Origin: Paraburkholderia franconis
GTDB taxonomy: Bacteria; Pseudomonadota; Gammaproteobacteria; Burkholderiales; Burkholderiaceae
Assembly (NCBI RefSeq): GCF_009362735.1
Contig: NZ_WHNP01000029.1
Coordinates: 50,168 to 114,167, forward strand
Length of the DNA: 64,000 bases
Direction: 5' to 3'
Shown: positions 1-8,775 of the stretch, in pieces
Layout of the letters: the number at the start of each line of letters is the position of its first letter
How positions within the stretch are numbered: the stretch's first letter is position 1
The notes under the pieces: model-generated
Databases searched by the model: none
Told to the model about the DNA's origin: nothing
Seen by the model: the letters and a program-made list of their open reading frames with translations, nothing else
Position numbers and translations under genes: made by a program

Positions 1-306
1 GACAACCCAAGTCATCCAGTATGACCAACCGATAAAATACCCGGCCCACGGCCCGATGTAATGGCTGCAAAAGTCAGAAAAGGATTTGAACTGCAGGTTG
101 GAGAGCAGAATCTCTCCCATCGCCCGCATTGTAAAGAAAAGGAAGAAGCCAATAACCATGTACGTGAGCAAGATTGACGTCCCAGATACACTGATCGTCT
201 TTCCTGCCCCCATGAATAGCCCTGTTCCAATTGCCCCGCCAATGGACATTAATTGAATATGTCGATTTCCGAGGCCGCGGTGCAACGCGCCATGCTCACT
301 TTTCAT
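1..306 (-). CDS. Amino-acid permease, CycA-like (partial, runs off left edge)
   Basis: Only the first 102 codons are in the window, reading leftwards from an ATG at 304-306 behind a GGAG ribosome site. The translation carries the N-terminal signature of the AAT/APC family: a basic head with NRHIQLMSIGGAIGTGLF, then SILLTYM and MRAMGEILLSN, followed by KSFSDF and GPWAGYFIGW. These match the D-serine/D-alanine/glycine transporter CycA group best. Expected role is proton-coupled uptake of small neutral amino acids across the inner membrane. Family assignment is firm; the substrate is inferred. Confidence 0.85.
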   Translation of the reverse strand, partial: MKSEHGALHRGLGNRHIQLMSIGGAIGTGLFMGAGKTISVSGTSILLTYMVIGFFLFFTMRAMGEILLSNLQFKSFSDFCSHYIGPWAGYFIGWSYWMTWVV

Positions 307-630
307 ATGCCGTCTCCGGATAATTATTTTGCAGATGGGCGAGCGCGCTCGGCCGAAGAGTGCACAGCGCGTGCAGCCTTATCGCGCGTCCGCCAAATTT
401 CATCGCCGGTTGGCGTGTGAATGAGCTCACCGAGCTCTGTCGACTGAGAAGCCTGGTTTGCGTAGCGAATCTCTCCGCACGCGGCAGAACTGCTAGCCAG
501 TCATCGTTCCATCAACGACCGCAGTTGCTCTATTTCGTCGCGGCGATGTTCGCTGAGCCCGTGAAATGTGCCTCGAATGGGTGCCAGGATCATCGCGGCG
601 ATCTTTCAAATTGAGGAAGGGTTGCTTGCC
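307..630. other. Intergenic stretch, no gene seen
   Basis: Between the divergent start of the permease and the 3' end of the GMC oxidoreductase. The short open frames on both strands show no recognisable family, signal peptide or good ribosome site. Confidence 0.5.
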
Positions 631-2268
631 CTATGAACGCACGCCTAGAATCAGGTCCGCGCCCTTCTCCGCTATCATCAACGTTGCAGCGTAGGTGTTC
701 CCAGATGTAATCGACGGCATGATCGAAGCGTCGATTACGCGGAGGTGTTCAAGCCCATGTACGCACAGCGTATCGTCGACGACTGCCATCGGATCGGATT
801 TCGGGCCCATACGGGCAGTTCCGACCAGGTGATAGCCTGTCGATCCGTTGTGCTTGCAGAACTCCAACATCTGCTCGTCGGTGCTTACGTTAATTCCCGG
901 GACAGTTTCTTCGACGAGATATTTCGAGAGCGTTGAAGAATGAAGGAGTCCGCGAATGATCTTCATCCCCGCGACCATCACCTCCTGATCCACAGTGTGC
1001 TGAAGATAGTTGGGTTGAATGACCGGGTCCTCAAATACATTGGTCGATCGAGCGTGCACGTAGCCACGGCTCAAGGGGCGGTGCTGCCACCATCCGCCAG
1101 TGACCCCGGGGTAATCGTCCAGTACATAGTGTTTGCCTTCCTTATAGCTACCGGGAACGAATACACACTGCAAATCGGGCGTCTCTACGTTCGCCGCTGA
1201 CTTACAAAAGAGATGAGCCTGGGAAGGCGTCAAGGTCAGCACGCTGGGCTTCTTCGCCAGCCAGCGCATCACTTGCCAGCCCAATCGTATCCCGCGCGCC
1301 ATTTCGTTCAGGGTCGTGGTACCCGGCCGGGCGCGCATGACTAATCGCGCAGAATAGTGGTCGCTCAAGTTTGCGCCAACGCCCGGCAGGTCATGAACGA
1401 TGGGAACGCCCAGCTCCGACAGTAGCGCAGCCGGCCCCACTCCTGAGATCTGCAGCAGGCGCGCCGTGTTTGCCGTGCCCGCCGATATGATCACCTCGCG
1501 GCGTGCCTTTACGACTGTTTCTTCCTCACCCTGACGCCGAATGAACGCGACGCCGACAGCACGCTTACCTTCGAACAGGATGCGCTTTGCACGCACGCCC
1601 GAAAGCAGTTCAACGTTGCCGCGCTTCAGTGCCGGCGCCAGGAATGCTACGGCTGCGCTCACACGGTAGCCGTTCTCGATCGTGCGCTGGAAATAGCCGA
1701 CGCCTTCCTGATCACCCGAGTTGTAATCCGGGTTGCGCTTGTGACCGGCCGCAACGGCCGCCTCTATGAACGTTTCCGAGATAGGATGAAACCAATCCAT
1801 GGGCGTCACGGGAATCGGCCCCGACCGACCGCGAGTTGTACCATTCGTCCCATTGCCGGTATAGCGCTCGAATCGGTTGAAGTAGCGCAATACGTCGTTG
1901 TAGCCCCACCCCCGGTTGCCCAGCGATTCCCAGTGGTCAAAGTCTTCGGGCTGGCCGCGTACGATCATCATGCCGTTAATCGAACTTGACCCGCCGATGA
2001 CGCGCCCTTGCGTGGTGGAGATCTTCCGGCCGCCGCTGCCTTCCGACGGCTCCGTTTTGAATTGCCAAGTAATTTCCGGTTGTGTCAACGTCTTGACGAA
2101 ACCTGAAGGAATTCGAACGTACGGCCGCAGATCACTTCGTCCGGCCTCGAGCACGCAAACCCTGACCTGCGGATCCTCTGCGAGCCGAGCCGCCAGGATT
2201 GATCCGGCTGACCCGCCGCCGACGATCACATAATCGTAGGTTTGGGCATTTGCACTGATTGCGTTCAC
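631..2268 (-). CDS. GMC-family oxidoreductase (choline/alcohol dehydrogenase type)
   Basis: A flavoprotein of about 545 residues that oxidises an alcohol using FAD. Visible are the FAD-binding start YDYVIVGGGSAGSILAARL, the LEAG acid-loop motif, GGSSSINGM, and the C-terminal catalytic block with YHLVGTARMG (His) and the SGNTYAATLMIAEKGAD segment (Asn). The frame is open to 2349, but AGGAG lies five bases before a GTG at 2266-2268, immediately before the FAD domain, so that start is preferred. An AraC regulator follows the upstream gap on the same strand. A perfect 9-bp dyad at 2408-2428 is a likely operator. The substrate is not deducible. Confidence 0.87.
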   Translation of the reverse strand: MNAISANAQTYDYVIVGGGSAGSILAARLAEDPQVRVCVLEAGRSDLRPYVRIPSGFVKTLTQPEITWQFKTEPSEGSGGRKISTTQGRVIGGSSSINGMMIVRGQPEDFDHWESLGNRGWGYNDVLRYFNRFERYTGNGTNGTTRGRSGPIPVTPMDWFHPISETFIEAAVAAGHKRNPDYNSGDQEGVGYFQRTIENGYRVSAAVAFLAPALKRGNVELLSGVRAKRILFEGKRAVGVAFIRRQGEEETVVKARREVIISAGTANTARLLQISGVGPAALLSELGVPIVHDLPGVGANLSDHYSARLVMRARPGTTTLNEMARGIRLGWQVMRWLAKKPSVLTLTPSQAHLFCKSAANVETPDLQCVFVPGSYKEGKHYVLDDYPGVTGGWWQHRPLSRGYVHARSTNVFEDPVIQPNYLQHTVDQEVMVAGMKIIRGLLHSSTLSKYLVEETVPGINVSTDEQMLEFCKHNGSTGYHLVGTARMGPKSDPMAVVDDTLCVHGLEHLRVIDASIMPSITSGNTYAATLMIAEKGADLILGVRS

Positions 2269-2407
2269 TCTCTCTCCTATCCGTTCCGCCATTAGCGCCG
2301 CGTTCCCGCGCGCTGCGTTGCACTTTCGCTTGCAGGAGGACTTCGCCACCTCGCGAAGAAATCTTACGGGCGCTCCATCATGGGAAAAAGAGATTTAAAT
2401 TTATCTA

Positions 2408-2428
2408 TAGATGCAAAAGTTGCATCTA
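2408..2428. promoter_or_regulatory. Perfect palindrome, likely operator for the GMC gene
   Basis: Half-sites TAGATGCAA and TTGCATCTA are exact inverted repeats separated by AAG. The site lies in AT-rich DNA 140 bases upstream of the GMC oxidoreductase start. The size and symmetry fit a dimeric repressor or activator; which regulator binds is unknown. Confidence 0.55.
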
Positions 2429-2773
2429 AGCCGTCGGTAGATACTAACCCTAATCTCGGCCTCTATCGAGCGACGCAGATACAGCACGGGATGCCGCGCA
2501 ACTCAATGCTCGCGACAGCGGCGACTATTTTCAGTACGATCAAGGCCGCCTCATCATTACATGCAAATTTTTCACTCCGGAACTCGCCCGGTCGGCCTGC
2601 ACTGGTAGTGGGCAGGATCACGCGAGACGCGGGCACGAAGCCGGCTCAGCCGTGCCTACTCGGTCCGTAAGGCCAAATGAAGTCGGGAAGACAATGGGCG
2701 TAGCGCTCGGCGCGCGCCGTTCGGTGGGTGAATTCCGTCAGAAAAACGCAAAGGCACGAGTCACGGCGCGTCG

Positions 2774-3682
2774 TCAGTTCCCTTTCATTACGTGCGACCA
2801 GCGCGTCGGCGTATCCCCGGTGACCTGCCTGAACACCTTCGAGAAGTGGCTTTGGCTTGAAAATCCACAAGCAGTTGCGATTTCCGCAAGCGGTAACTGA
2901 TCTGCTCTCAGTAAGGTCATCGCCCGTTCCGTGCGCTGCGCCATCAGCCAGCGATGCGGCGTTTCACCGACTTCCTCCCTGAACGCGCGCGCAAAGTGTC
3001 TTACGCTAAGGCCCGCGACTTCCGCCAAAGCAGCAATATCAATCTCCTGATGCAAGTGTGCTTCGACATACTCGAAGATACGTTTCAGCCGCCAGTTAGG
3101 AAGCGAAATGTACTTCATCGGACGATCAAGAGCTCCAGCCAGTTGCAAAAGGTGTGCAACCAGTGTGGTCAACGCGCCGTCAACCAAAAGCCGATCAGTG
3201 GCGTGACCTCTAGCAGTCCCCTCCCACAGCCGCGTCATCAAAGGCGGCATAAATGAGTCTTCCCAGGTCGATTGCGAAAGAGGAAGGAACGTTTCAGTAA
3301 GCTGGTCGGGTGCGGCGGGACCGAGGATCCGACGAACCGTTGACGACGGGATGGTCAGGAGGAGCAATCGGCGCGAGCCTGTAACTCTCCATCGGCTGGT
3401 GTTGTCTGCCGGAAGAACAAGCATCCGACCCGGGGCCGCTGCGTCATTGCGCCAGCCATATCCCATGTCCCACGCCCAAGTGTTGTTGGGTGAAGCCGAG
3501 AGCGGCAACGCAACTACTGTCTCTGGAACGCTAGGATCAACAAACTCATGATCCCCCTGTTCGACGGTGATCATGTGAAAGTTCAAACGACCCGGAGAGT
3601 CACGGTGTTCTTGTGGAAATATTGAGTACGGCGACTTCCGGTAGAAGTCAGCATATCGAATCCAGTCTTCGGTTTGCCTCAT
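2774..3682 (-). CDS. AraC-family transcriptional regulator
   Basis: About 302 residues. The N-terminal part (1-190) is a cupin-like effector domain of the AraC_binding type. The C-terminal 100 residues hold the two helix-turn-helix motifs, with DIAALAEVAGLSVRHFARAF and PLAEIATACGFSSQSHFSKV followed by FRQVTGDTPTRW, the usual AraC ending. The frame extends to 3766, but the ATG at 3680-3682 is preceded by AGGAAC and gives a normal length. It lies upstream of, and in the same direction as, the GMC gene, so it probably controls that gene or the divergent cyclase/permease pair. Confidence 0.88.
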   Translation of the reverse strand: MRQTEDWIRYADFYRKSPYSIFPQEHRDSPGRLNFHMITVEQGDHEFVDPSVPETVVALPLSASPNNTWAWDMGYGWRNDAAAPGRMLVLPADNTSRWRVTGSRRLLLLTIPSSTVRRILGPAAPDQLTETFLPLSQSTWEDSFMPPLMTRLWEGTARGHATDRLLVDGALTTLVAHLLQLAGALDRPMKYISLPNWRLKRIFEYVEAHLHQEIDIAALAEVAGLSVRHFARAFREEVGETPHRWLMAQRTERAMTLLRADQLPLAEIATACGFSSQSHFSKVFRQVTGDTPTRWSHVMKGN

Positions 3683-3845
3683 GATGCCTGTTCCTATGTG
3701 GCGCGGGAATCCACCACCCTGGCGAATCGCAACACAGCCAACGAAAGCTGTCAAGCGCCTGCTCACCGCCGTGTCGATTACATACTACTTAAAACCGCAA
3801 CGTATGAACTGAAAGGTTTATCTTACGTTTTCCTTTTACCAAATA

Positions 3846-3868
3846 TAGGGAAATAATGGTCTTCCCTA
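3846..3868. promoter_or_regulatory. 7-bp inverted repeat in divergent promoter region
   Basis: TAGGGAA and TTCCCTA are exact inverted repeats nine bases apart, between the AraC start (3682) and the first cyclase (4254). Just downstream, CGTCA-TTT-TGACG at about 3890-3902 is a second small dyad. Either could be an operator; no binding protein can be assigned. The rest of 3683-4253 shows no gene. Confidence 0.35.
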
Positions 3869-4253
3869 ACTTCCGATTTATTTAAAACGGTCGTCATTTT
3901 GACGTTTCAGCCATCCTGGACGTCGTTTTCAAAAAATGCCTTTTGGCACATTGACGCGCTTCGTCGCCATCCTCTAAGTTCAATTCCACTGCTCGGGCGG
4001 CAATAAATCTTCGAATGCTGTAAGCAAAGAGTCGCTGCTTCCCCTCGACGGTGACCAACAAAGCGACGTCAGTTCAAAACGTTCGTTTGTAGAAGCATTT
4101 TCGGCTTCAGACCACATCCCAGCGCGCGATGACTTCCGACCCCTAGCACGATCAGATGTAGCGTTAAAGTAGCCGTAGTTAGTAGTCCTATTATCAGACT
4201 GGCAAAGACATCGTCGAAACAGCCATTCAATACCTGAAGTCTTGGAGACAAAG

Positions 4254-5033
4254 ATGGGATCCACCACCGCCACCGAAATTCTCGCGTCACTCGGTACCAA
4301 TCCGTTTTGGACGCTTCACGAAATCCTGAAGACTGGCCGCTGGGTCGACTTGAGCCACACGGCAGATGAATCGACCCCGCTCTGGTCCAAGTTCACCAAA
4401 ATGAGCCGCAGTACGCTTTTCAATCTGGAGGAGCACGGCTTTCAGGCACATGTCTTTACCCATGTCGGACAATGGGGCACGCACGTCGATCCGCCCTCGC
4501 ATTTCCACGGCGATTTGAGGTCTCTGGATCAGTTGGCGGTTCGTGAGCAGTTCCTGCCGCTAGTCGTTATCGACATCCACGCTAAAGTCGCTGCGAACCC
4601 CGATTACACGGTCTCAATGGATGACGTCAAGGATTGGGAGCTCCGCAATGGCGCGATCCCGCGCGGAGCCTTTGTTGCTCTGCGAACCGATTGGTCGAAA
4701 CGCTGGCCCGACCACGTTAGCATGATGAACCTCGACGCGGACGGTGTCTCGCATACACCAGGATGGAGTCGCGAGGTCATCGACTACCTGTTTGACAGTC
4801 GGGACGCGACGGCTTGCGGTCATGAAACTCTCGATACAGACCCTGGCGCAGCAACCTCCCGCTCGGACTTTTCTCTCGAGACTCTCGTCCTATCTAAGGA
4901 CCGGTACCAGGTCGAACTGCTTGCCAACTTGAGCGATGTGCCTGAGGCCGGCGGGGTTGTCGTCGTCGCATTCCCGAAAGTCGCGGGGGCTACCGGCTTC
5001 CCCGCACGGGTATTTGCCATCGCACCACTCTGA
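4254..5033 (+). CDS. Cyclase-family metal-dependent hydrolase, copy 1 (kynurenine formamidase-like fold)
   Basis: 259 residues; ATG at 4254 behind GGAGA. The metal site of the cyclase/KynB/isatin hydrolase family is clear: H70-VGQWGTH77-V-D79-PPSH83, with a later GHETLDTDP loop near 188-196 that aligns with the family's catalytic acid/His loop. Family members hydrolyse N-formyl, amide or cyclic imide/lactone bonds with Mn or Zn. The APC permease begins about 50 bases downstream and is probably co-transcribed. A second copy at 17457 matches roughly four residues in five by eye. Substrate unknown. Confidence 0.85.
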   Translation: MGSTTATEILASLGTNPFWTLHEILKTGRWVDLSHTADESTPLWSKFTKMSRSTLFNLEEHGFQAHVFTHVGQWGTHVDPPSHFHGDLRSLDQLAVREQFLPLVVIDIHAKVAANPDYTVSMDDVKDWELRNGAIPRGAFVALRTDWSKRWPDHVSMMNLDADGVSHTPGWSREVIDYLFDSRDATACGHETLDTDPGAATSRSDFSLETLVLSKDRYQVELLANLSDVPEAGGVVVVAFPKVAGATGFPARVFAIAPL

Positions 5034-5085
5034 GCACGATCCAGCACCGTCGTAATTCGACTCACCTTCCTTGAAGGAACGCATC

Positions 5086-6426
5086 ATGTCTACAGATTCT
5101 TTCGGCTACAAGCAGGAACTTCAGCGAAGCCTTACCTTCGCTGACCTGGTCATCTACGGGATCGTCTTCATGATCCCAATTGCGCCCTTTGCGATCTACG
5201 GCTATGTCTCCGATGCGTCGGGCGGGATGGTTCCGCTCGCGTACATCATCGGGATGGTCGCCATGTTCTTCACCGCACTGAGTTACAAAGTACTCTCCGA
5301 AGATTTCCCGATCGCCGGCTCGGCTTACGCCTATGCTCAGCGCGGTATCGGCGAAACCGCGGGCTTTATCGCGGGTTGGATGCTCATCCTCGACTACCTC
5401 CTGATTCCAGCTCTCACCTATGTCGTCGCGGCAGCTGCTCTTTCGCAGATGTTCGAGATGATTCCCCGATGGGTATGGATTGTCGTGTTTCTGGGGATTG
5501 GCACAATCACGAACTACTTCGGCGTTCAAGCTACCGCTGCAGTCAACAAGTTTTTCATGTATGCGCAGATGATTGTGTTGGTCATCTTCTCCTTCGTCGG
5601 CCTCTGGGCACTCTATCACGGCGTAGGAGCTGGACATCTCACGCTTAAGCCGCTCTTCCAGCCTGAAGTCTTTAAAAGCGAACTCGTCTTCTCTGCAGTC
5701 TCGGTTTGCGCACTCTCATTTCTCGGCTTTGACGCAATCTCCACGCTTGCCGAAGAGGTAAAGGGTGATAGCAAGAAGACCGTTGGTAATGCGACTATCG
5801 CAGCACTTTTGCTGGCCGGCGCGCTTTTCGTATTGCAAACCTGGATTGCCGGTGACCTCGCAAACGGCATGAAGTTCAAGTCAGCTGATACGGCGTTCTA
5901 TGAAATCGCAGAACTGGCTGGCGGAAAGCCGCTTGCGATGCTGACGTCCCTGGCCACCGCCATCACGTTCGGCCTCTCGTGCTCGATCGTCTCCCAGGCT
6001 GCAATCGCCCGCCTTCTGTATTCGATGGCTCGTGACCGCAAGATGCCTGCGATTTTGGCGTCCATCCATCCGAAGCATAAGACACCGAATGTCGCGCTGA
6101 TCCTGATCGCTGTTATCTCGCTGGCAATCTCGCTCGGGTTTCTTGATCACCTCGACACGCTGACGAACTTCGTGAACTTTGGTGCGTTGACTGGCTTCAT
6201 GATCCTGCACATTACTGTGGTTGTCCACTACGTCGGCCGCAAACACTCCCGGTCCCTGTTCAAACACCTGGTCTCCCCTGTAGCTGGCTTCTGCATTCTC
6301 GGTTATGTCCTCTATTCGATGGGCGCAGCCACCTGGGAGCTGGGTGTGAGCTGGTTCGGCGTAGGCATCGTGTATTACCTAGTCCTCACCCGCGTTCTGC
6401 GCCGCGACATTCGTCTCGAAGTGTAG
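5086..6426 (+). CDS. APC-superfamily amino-acid/polyamine permease
   Basis: 446 residues, about 12 membrane segments. The start MSTDSFGYKQELQRSLTFADL runs straight into the first helix with IPIAPFAIYG; AGSAYAYAQRG and AGWMLILDYLL are typical of APC permeases of the putrescine/amino-acid group. ATG at 5086 follows AAGGA; a TTG at 5071 is in frame but lacks its own site. It lies directly after the cyclase and before a porin, so it most likely imports the compound the cyclase cleaves, or a product of it. Confidence 0.87.
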   Translation: MSTDSFGYKQELQRSLTFADLVIYGIVFMIPIAPFAIYGYVSDASGGMVPLAYIIGMVAMFFTALSYKVLSEDFPIAGSAYAYAQRGIGETAGFIAGWMLILDYLLIPALTYVVAAAALSQMFEMIPRWVWIVVFLGIGTITNYFGVQATAAVNKFFMYAQMIVLVIFSFVGLWALYHGVGAGHLTLKPLFQPEVFKSELVFSAVSVCALSFLGFDAISTLAEEVKGDSKKTVGNATIAALLLAGALFVLQTWIAGDLANGMKFKSADTAFYEIAELAGGKPLAMLTSLATAITFGLSCSIVSQAAIARLLYSMARDRKMPAILASIHPKHKTPNVALILIAVISLAISLGFLDHLDTLTNFVNFGALTGFMILHITVVVHYVGRKHSRSLFKHLVSPVAGFCILGYVLYSMGAATWELGVSWFGVGIVYYLVLTRVLRRDIRLEV

Positions 6427-6444
6427 AGATTAAAGCGGATTTGC

Positions 6445-6481
6445 CTGGGCATGCGAAGCGTCTTTCCGGCGCGCCCAGGTG
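6445..6481 (+). terminator. Stem-loop after the cyclase-permease pair
   Basis: CCTGGGC and GCCCAGG pair across a loop in the 112-base gap before the porin. There is no T-run, so this may be a pause or RNA-stability element rather than a strong terminator. Confidence 0.35.
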
Positions 6482-6538
6482 TGATAGTCAAAACTTCAAT
6501 AAACAACGACATTCAAAAAGTATCTGGAGATTTGCCAA

Positions 6539-7672
6539 GTGAAAAAGTTCGTTTTCCAGTCGTCAGCCCTTTGTCTGGCAGTGCTCGGTTCCCCCGTGCA
6601 TGCACAAAATAACGTGACGCTCTATGGCATCATCGACACGGGGATTGCATACGTACATAACTCTGGTGGAAACAGCACTCAGATCACGACAATGTCCGGC
6701 AGTCTCGCAGGCTCCCGCTGGGGTCTTAAGGGTAACGAGGATCTCGGCGGCGGCCTGAAGGCCATTTTCCAGCTCGAAAACGGCTTCGACCCGACGAATG
6801 GAACGTTGGGTCAGGGTAGCCGGATGTTCGGACGTCAGGCGTATATCGGTCTCAGCGACGAGAAGCTCGGTACCGTGACATTGGGGCGTCAGTATGACCC
6901 GATCGTCGACCAGGTTCAGCCGTTGACGGGTGACAACTACTTCGGCGCAATGTTCGCTCCGCCCGGCGACTTCGATAACTACGACAACAGCATTCGCATC
7001 AACAATTCAGTGAAGTGGGTGAGCCCCTCCTGGGGCGGGGTTACCGTTGAAGCTCTCTACTCTTTCGGCGGTGTCGCGGGCTCCGTTGGCTCGGGGCAGA
7101 CCTACAGTGCTTCCGCCGGGTATAACAACGGTACTCTGGGCATCGCTGCCGGTTACATGCACATAGACTACGGCAACGCACGTCTGGTCACGCGCCCCGC
7201 CAGCTCGGCCGATTCTTTGTTCAACAGCGCCGTCAACAGCGCTTATGCATCTGCCCGAAGCGTGAACAGCACGCGGGTCGGCGGCCAATATGTACTGGGG
7301 AGCGTGACACTCGGCGCGGCCTACAGCTTTACCGAGTACAATCCTGACGCTTCGTCGGCTTTCACGTCGTCCGAGAAGTACCAGAATGCATCCGCATTTG
7401 GCATCTGGCAGGTCGCCCCGAACTTCTCTCTTGGCGCGGGATATAACTATACGAAGTCGAGTGGTGACTCGTCTGCCAAATACCACATGTTCAGCCTCGG
7501 CGCAGACTACAACCTGAGCAAGCGTACCGACGTCTACGCAATCGCGGGCTATACGCATGCCTCGGGACAGAACGGTGCAGGCGAGGCCCAAGCGGTTGTA
7601 GGTTCCTATGACATCGACGCCGGGAAATCGTCGCAAGTCATCACCGTCGTGGGATTGCGCCACAGCTTCTGA
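6539..7672 (+). CDS. Outer-membrane porin (Burkholderia OmpC-like, Porin_4 type)
   Basis: 377 residues with a GTG start (6539) preceded by TGGAGA. A signal peptide ends at VHA-Q (residue 22). The mature start NNVTLYGIIDTGIAYVHN, the SRWGLKGNEDLGGGLKAIFQLENGF block and the terminal RHSF with C-terminal Phe are hallmarks of 16-stranded trimeric porins in Burkholderiaceae. It provides diffusion of small solutes across the outer membrane, and its position after the permease suggests it serves the same nutrient. A strong terminator follows. Confidence 0.93.
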   Translation: MKKFVFQSSALCLAVLGSPVHAQNNVTLYGIIDTGIAYVHNSGGNSTQITTMSGSLAGSRWGLKGNEDLGGGLKAIFQLENGFDPTNGTLGQGSRMFGRQAYIGLSDEKLGTVTLGRQYDPIVDQVQPLTGDNYFGAMFAPPGDFDNYDNSIRINNSVKWVSPSWGGVTVEALYSFGGVAGSVGSGQTYSASAGYNNGTLGIAAGYMHIDYGNARLVTRPASSADSLFNSAVNSAYASARSVNSTRVGGQYVLGSVTLGAAYSFTEYNPDASSAFTSSEKYQNASAFGIWQVAPNFSLGAGYNYTKSSGDSSAKYHMFSLGADYNLSKRTDVYAIAGYTHASGQNGAGEAQAVVGSYDIDAGKSSQVITVVGLRHSF

Positions 7673-7737
7673 TTTTCCCGTCTCAGTATCGTTGGATCTC
7701 CGCGCCTTAGCTTGAGATTGCCTGCGAGTGGCGTTTC

Positions 7738-7779
7738 GCACACGTTGCGGTCGACAACGACCGTACGTGTGCATTTTTT
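7738..7779 (+). terminator. Rho-independent terminator after the porin
   Basis: GCACACGT pairs with ACGTGTGC, and inner CGGTCG pairs with CGACCG around ACAA; the run ATTTTTT follows directly. It closes the porin transcript 66 bases after its stop. Confidence 0.85.
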
Positions 7780-7893
7780 ACCGCAGTTGAGGCAACCATC
7801 TATTTTAGCGACGTTGGCTTCTCCATTTTGGAGACACTACACGACTCGCTGAACATACAATTTCTGGATGTTCATCTAGTTGGTTGAAACTTC

Positions 7894-8708
7894 ATGGCTT
7901 ACCTGCGGGACGAAGCGCGCTCCGTCATTACGGTACCTCATCTGATAGCCATGCGCAGGCGTGGTGAGAGAATCACGATGCTAACGTGCTATGACGCAAC
8001 CTTCGCGGCGCTCCTGGATCGTGCCGGTGTCGATATCGCTTTTATAGGTGACTCACTCGGCAACGTGCTGCAGGGACATTCCAACACGCTTCCCGTAGAT
8101 ATCAATGACATCGCCTATCACACTGCCTGTGTCGCGCGGGGTACTCGCCGCTGCATGATCGTCGCCGATATTCCTTTCGGCTGCCTGGGCTCTCCAGAAA
8201 AGACCTACGGACACGCGGTTCAGTTGATAAGGTCCGGTGCACATATGGTCAAGCTGGAAGGCGGAGCTTTCCTGTCGAGTACCATCCGTTTCCTCGTGGA
8301 ACGCTCGATTCCTGTGTGTGCCCATATCGGTCTCACGCCACAATCGGTTCATGCGCTAGGCGGTTTACCGTGCAAGGCAAGACGGACGTGGCCGCCGCGG
8401 GTCTCAGCAAAGACGCACAGGCTGTGGAAGCGGCCGGTGCACAGCTCCTTGTGTTGGAAGCCGTGCCATCTGGTGTCGCCGCGACCATCACTGACCAAAT
8501 CCGAATTCCTACCATAGGCATCGGCGCTGGTCCAAGATGTTCAGGCCAAGTGCTTGTGCTCCATGACATGCTGGGCATATACCCCGGGCAGGCGTCGCGT
8601 TTCGTCAAGAATTTTATGAATGGCCAACAAACCGTCCAGAGCGCCATTCAAGCTTTTGTTCGAGAAGTAAAAGAAGGCATGTTCCCCGGCGAAGAACACT
8701 CCTATTGA
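7894..8708 (+). pseudogene. panB: panB, ketopantoate hydroxymethyltransferase, split by a frameshift
   Basis: Two overlapping frames together make one PanB. The first (from ATG 7894) holds CYDATFAALLDRAGVD, IGDSLGN, VADIPFG and MVKLEGG, with the Mg and substrate ligands, then IGLTPQSVHALGG. The reading then leaves frame near 8357-8365, and the second frame resumes with VQGKTDVAAAGLSKDA, LEAVPS (catalytic Glu), GIGAGP and HDMLGIYPGQASRFVKNF to the stop at 8708. One base is missing: five bases stand where LGG-xx-VQGK needs six. All active-site residues survive, so this is a very recent mutation or an assembly error. PanB adds hydroxymethyl from methylene-THF to 2-oxoisovalerate, reversibly. Confidence 0.82.
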
Positions 8709-8775
8709 TAGAGGAAATTGCCGTTCACTTCGGCTCCCTGGCCGCCGCGTCCAGAGAATTGAGCGGTCGCCAATC

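Noticed and set aside
12..242. 76-codon minus frame at the left edge
   Set aside because: It is out of phase with the CycA-like frame that is open from 306 to the edge and carries the family motifs.
7007..7774. 255-codon antisense frame over the porin
   Set aside because: Arg-rich shadow of the porin; also crosses its terminator.
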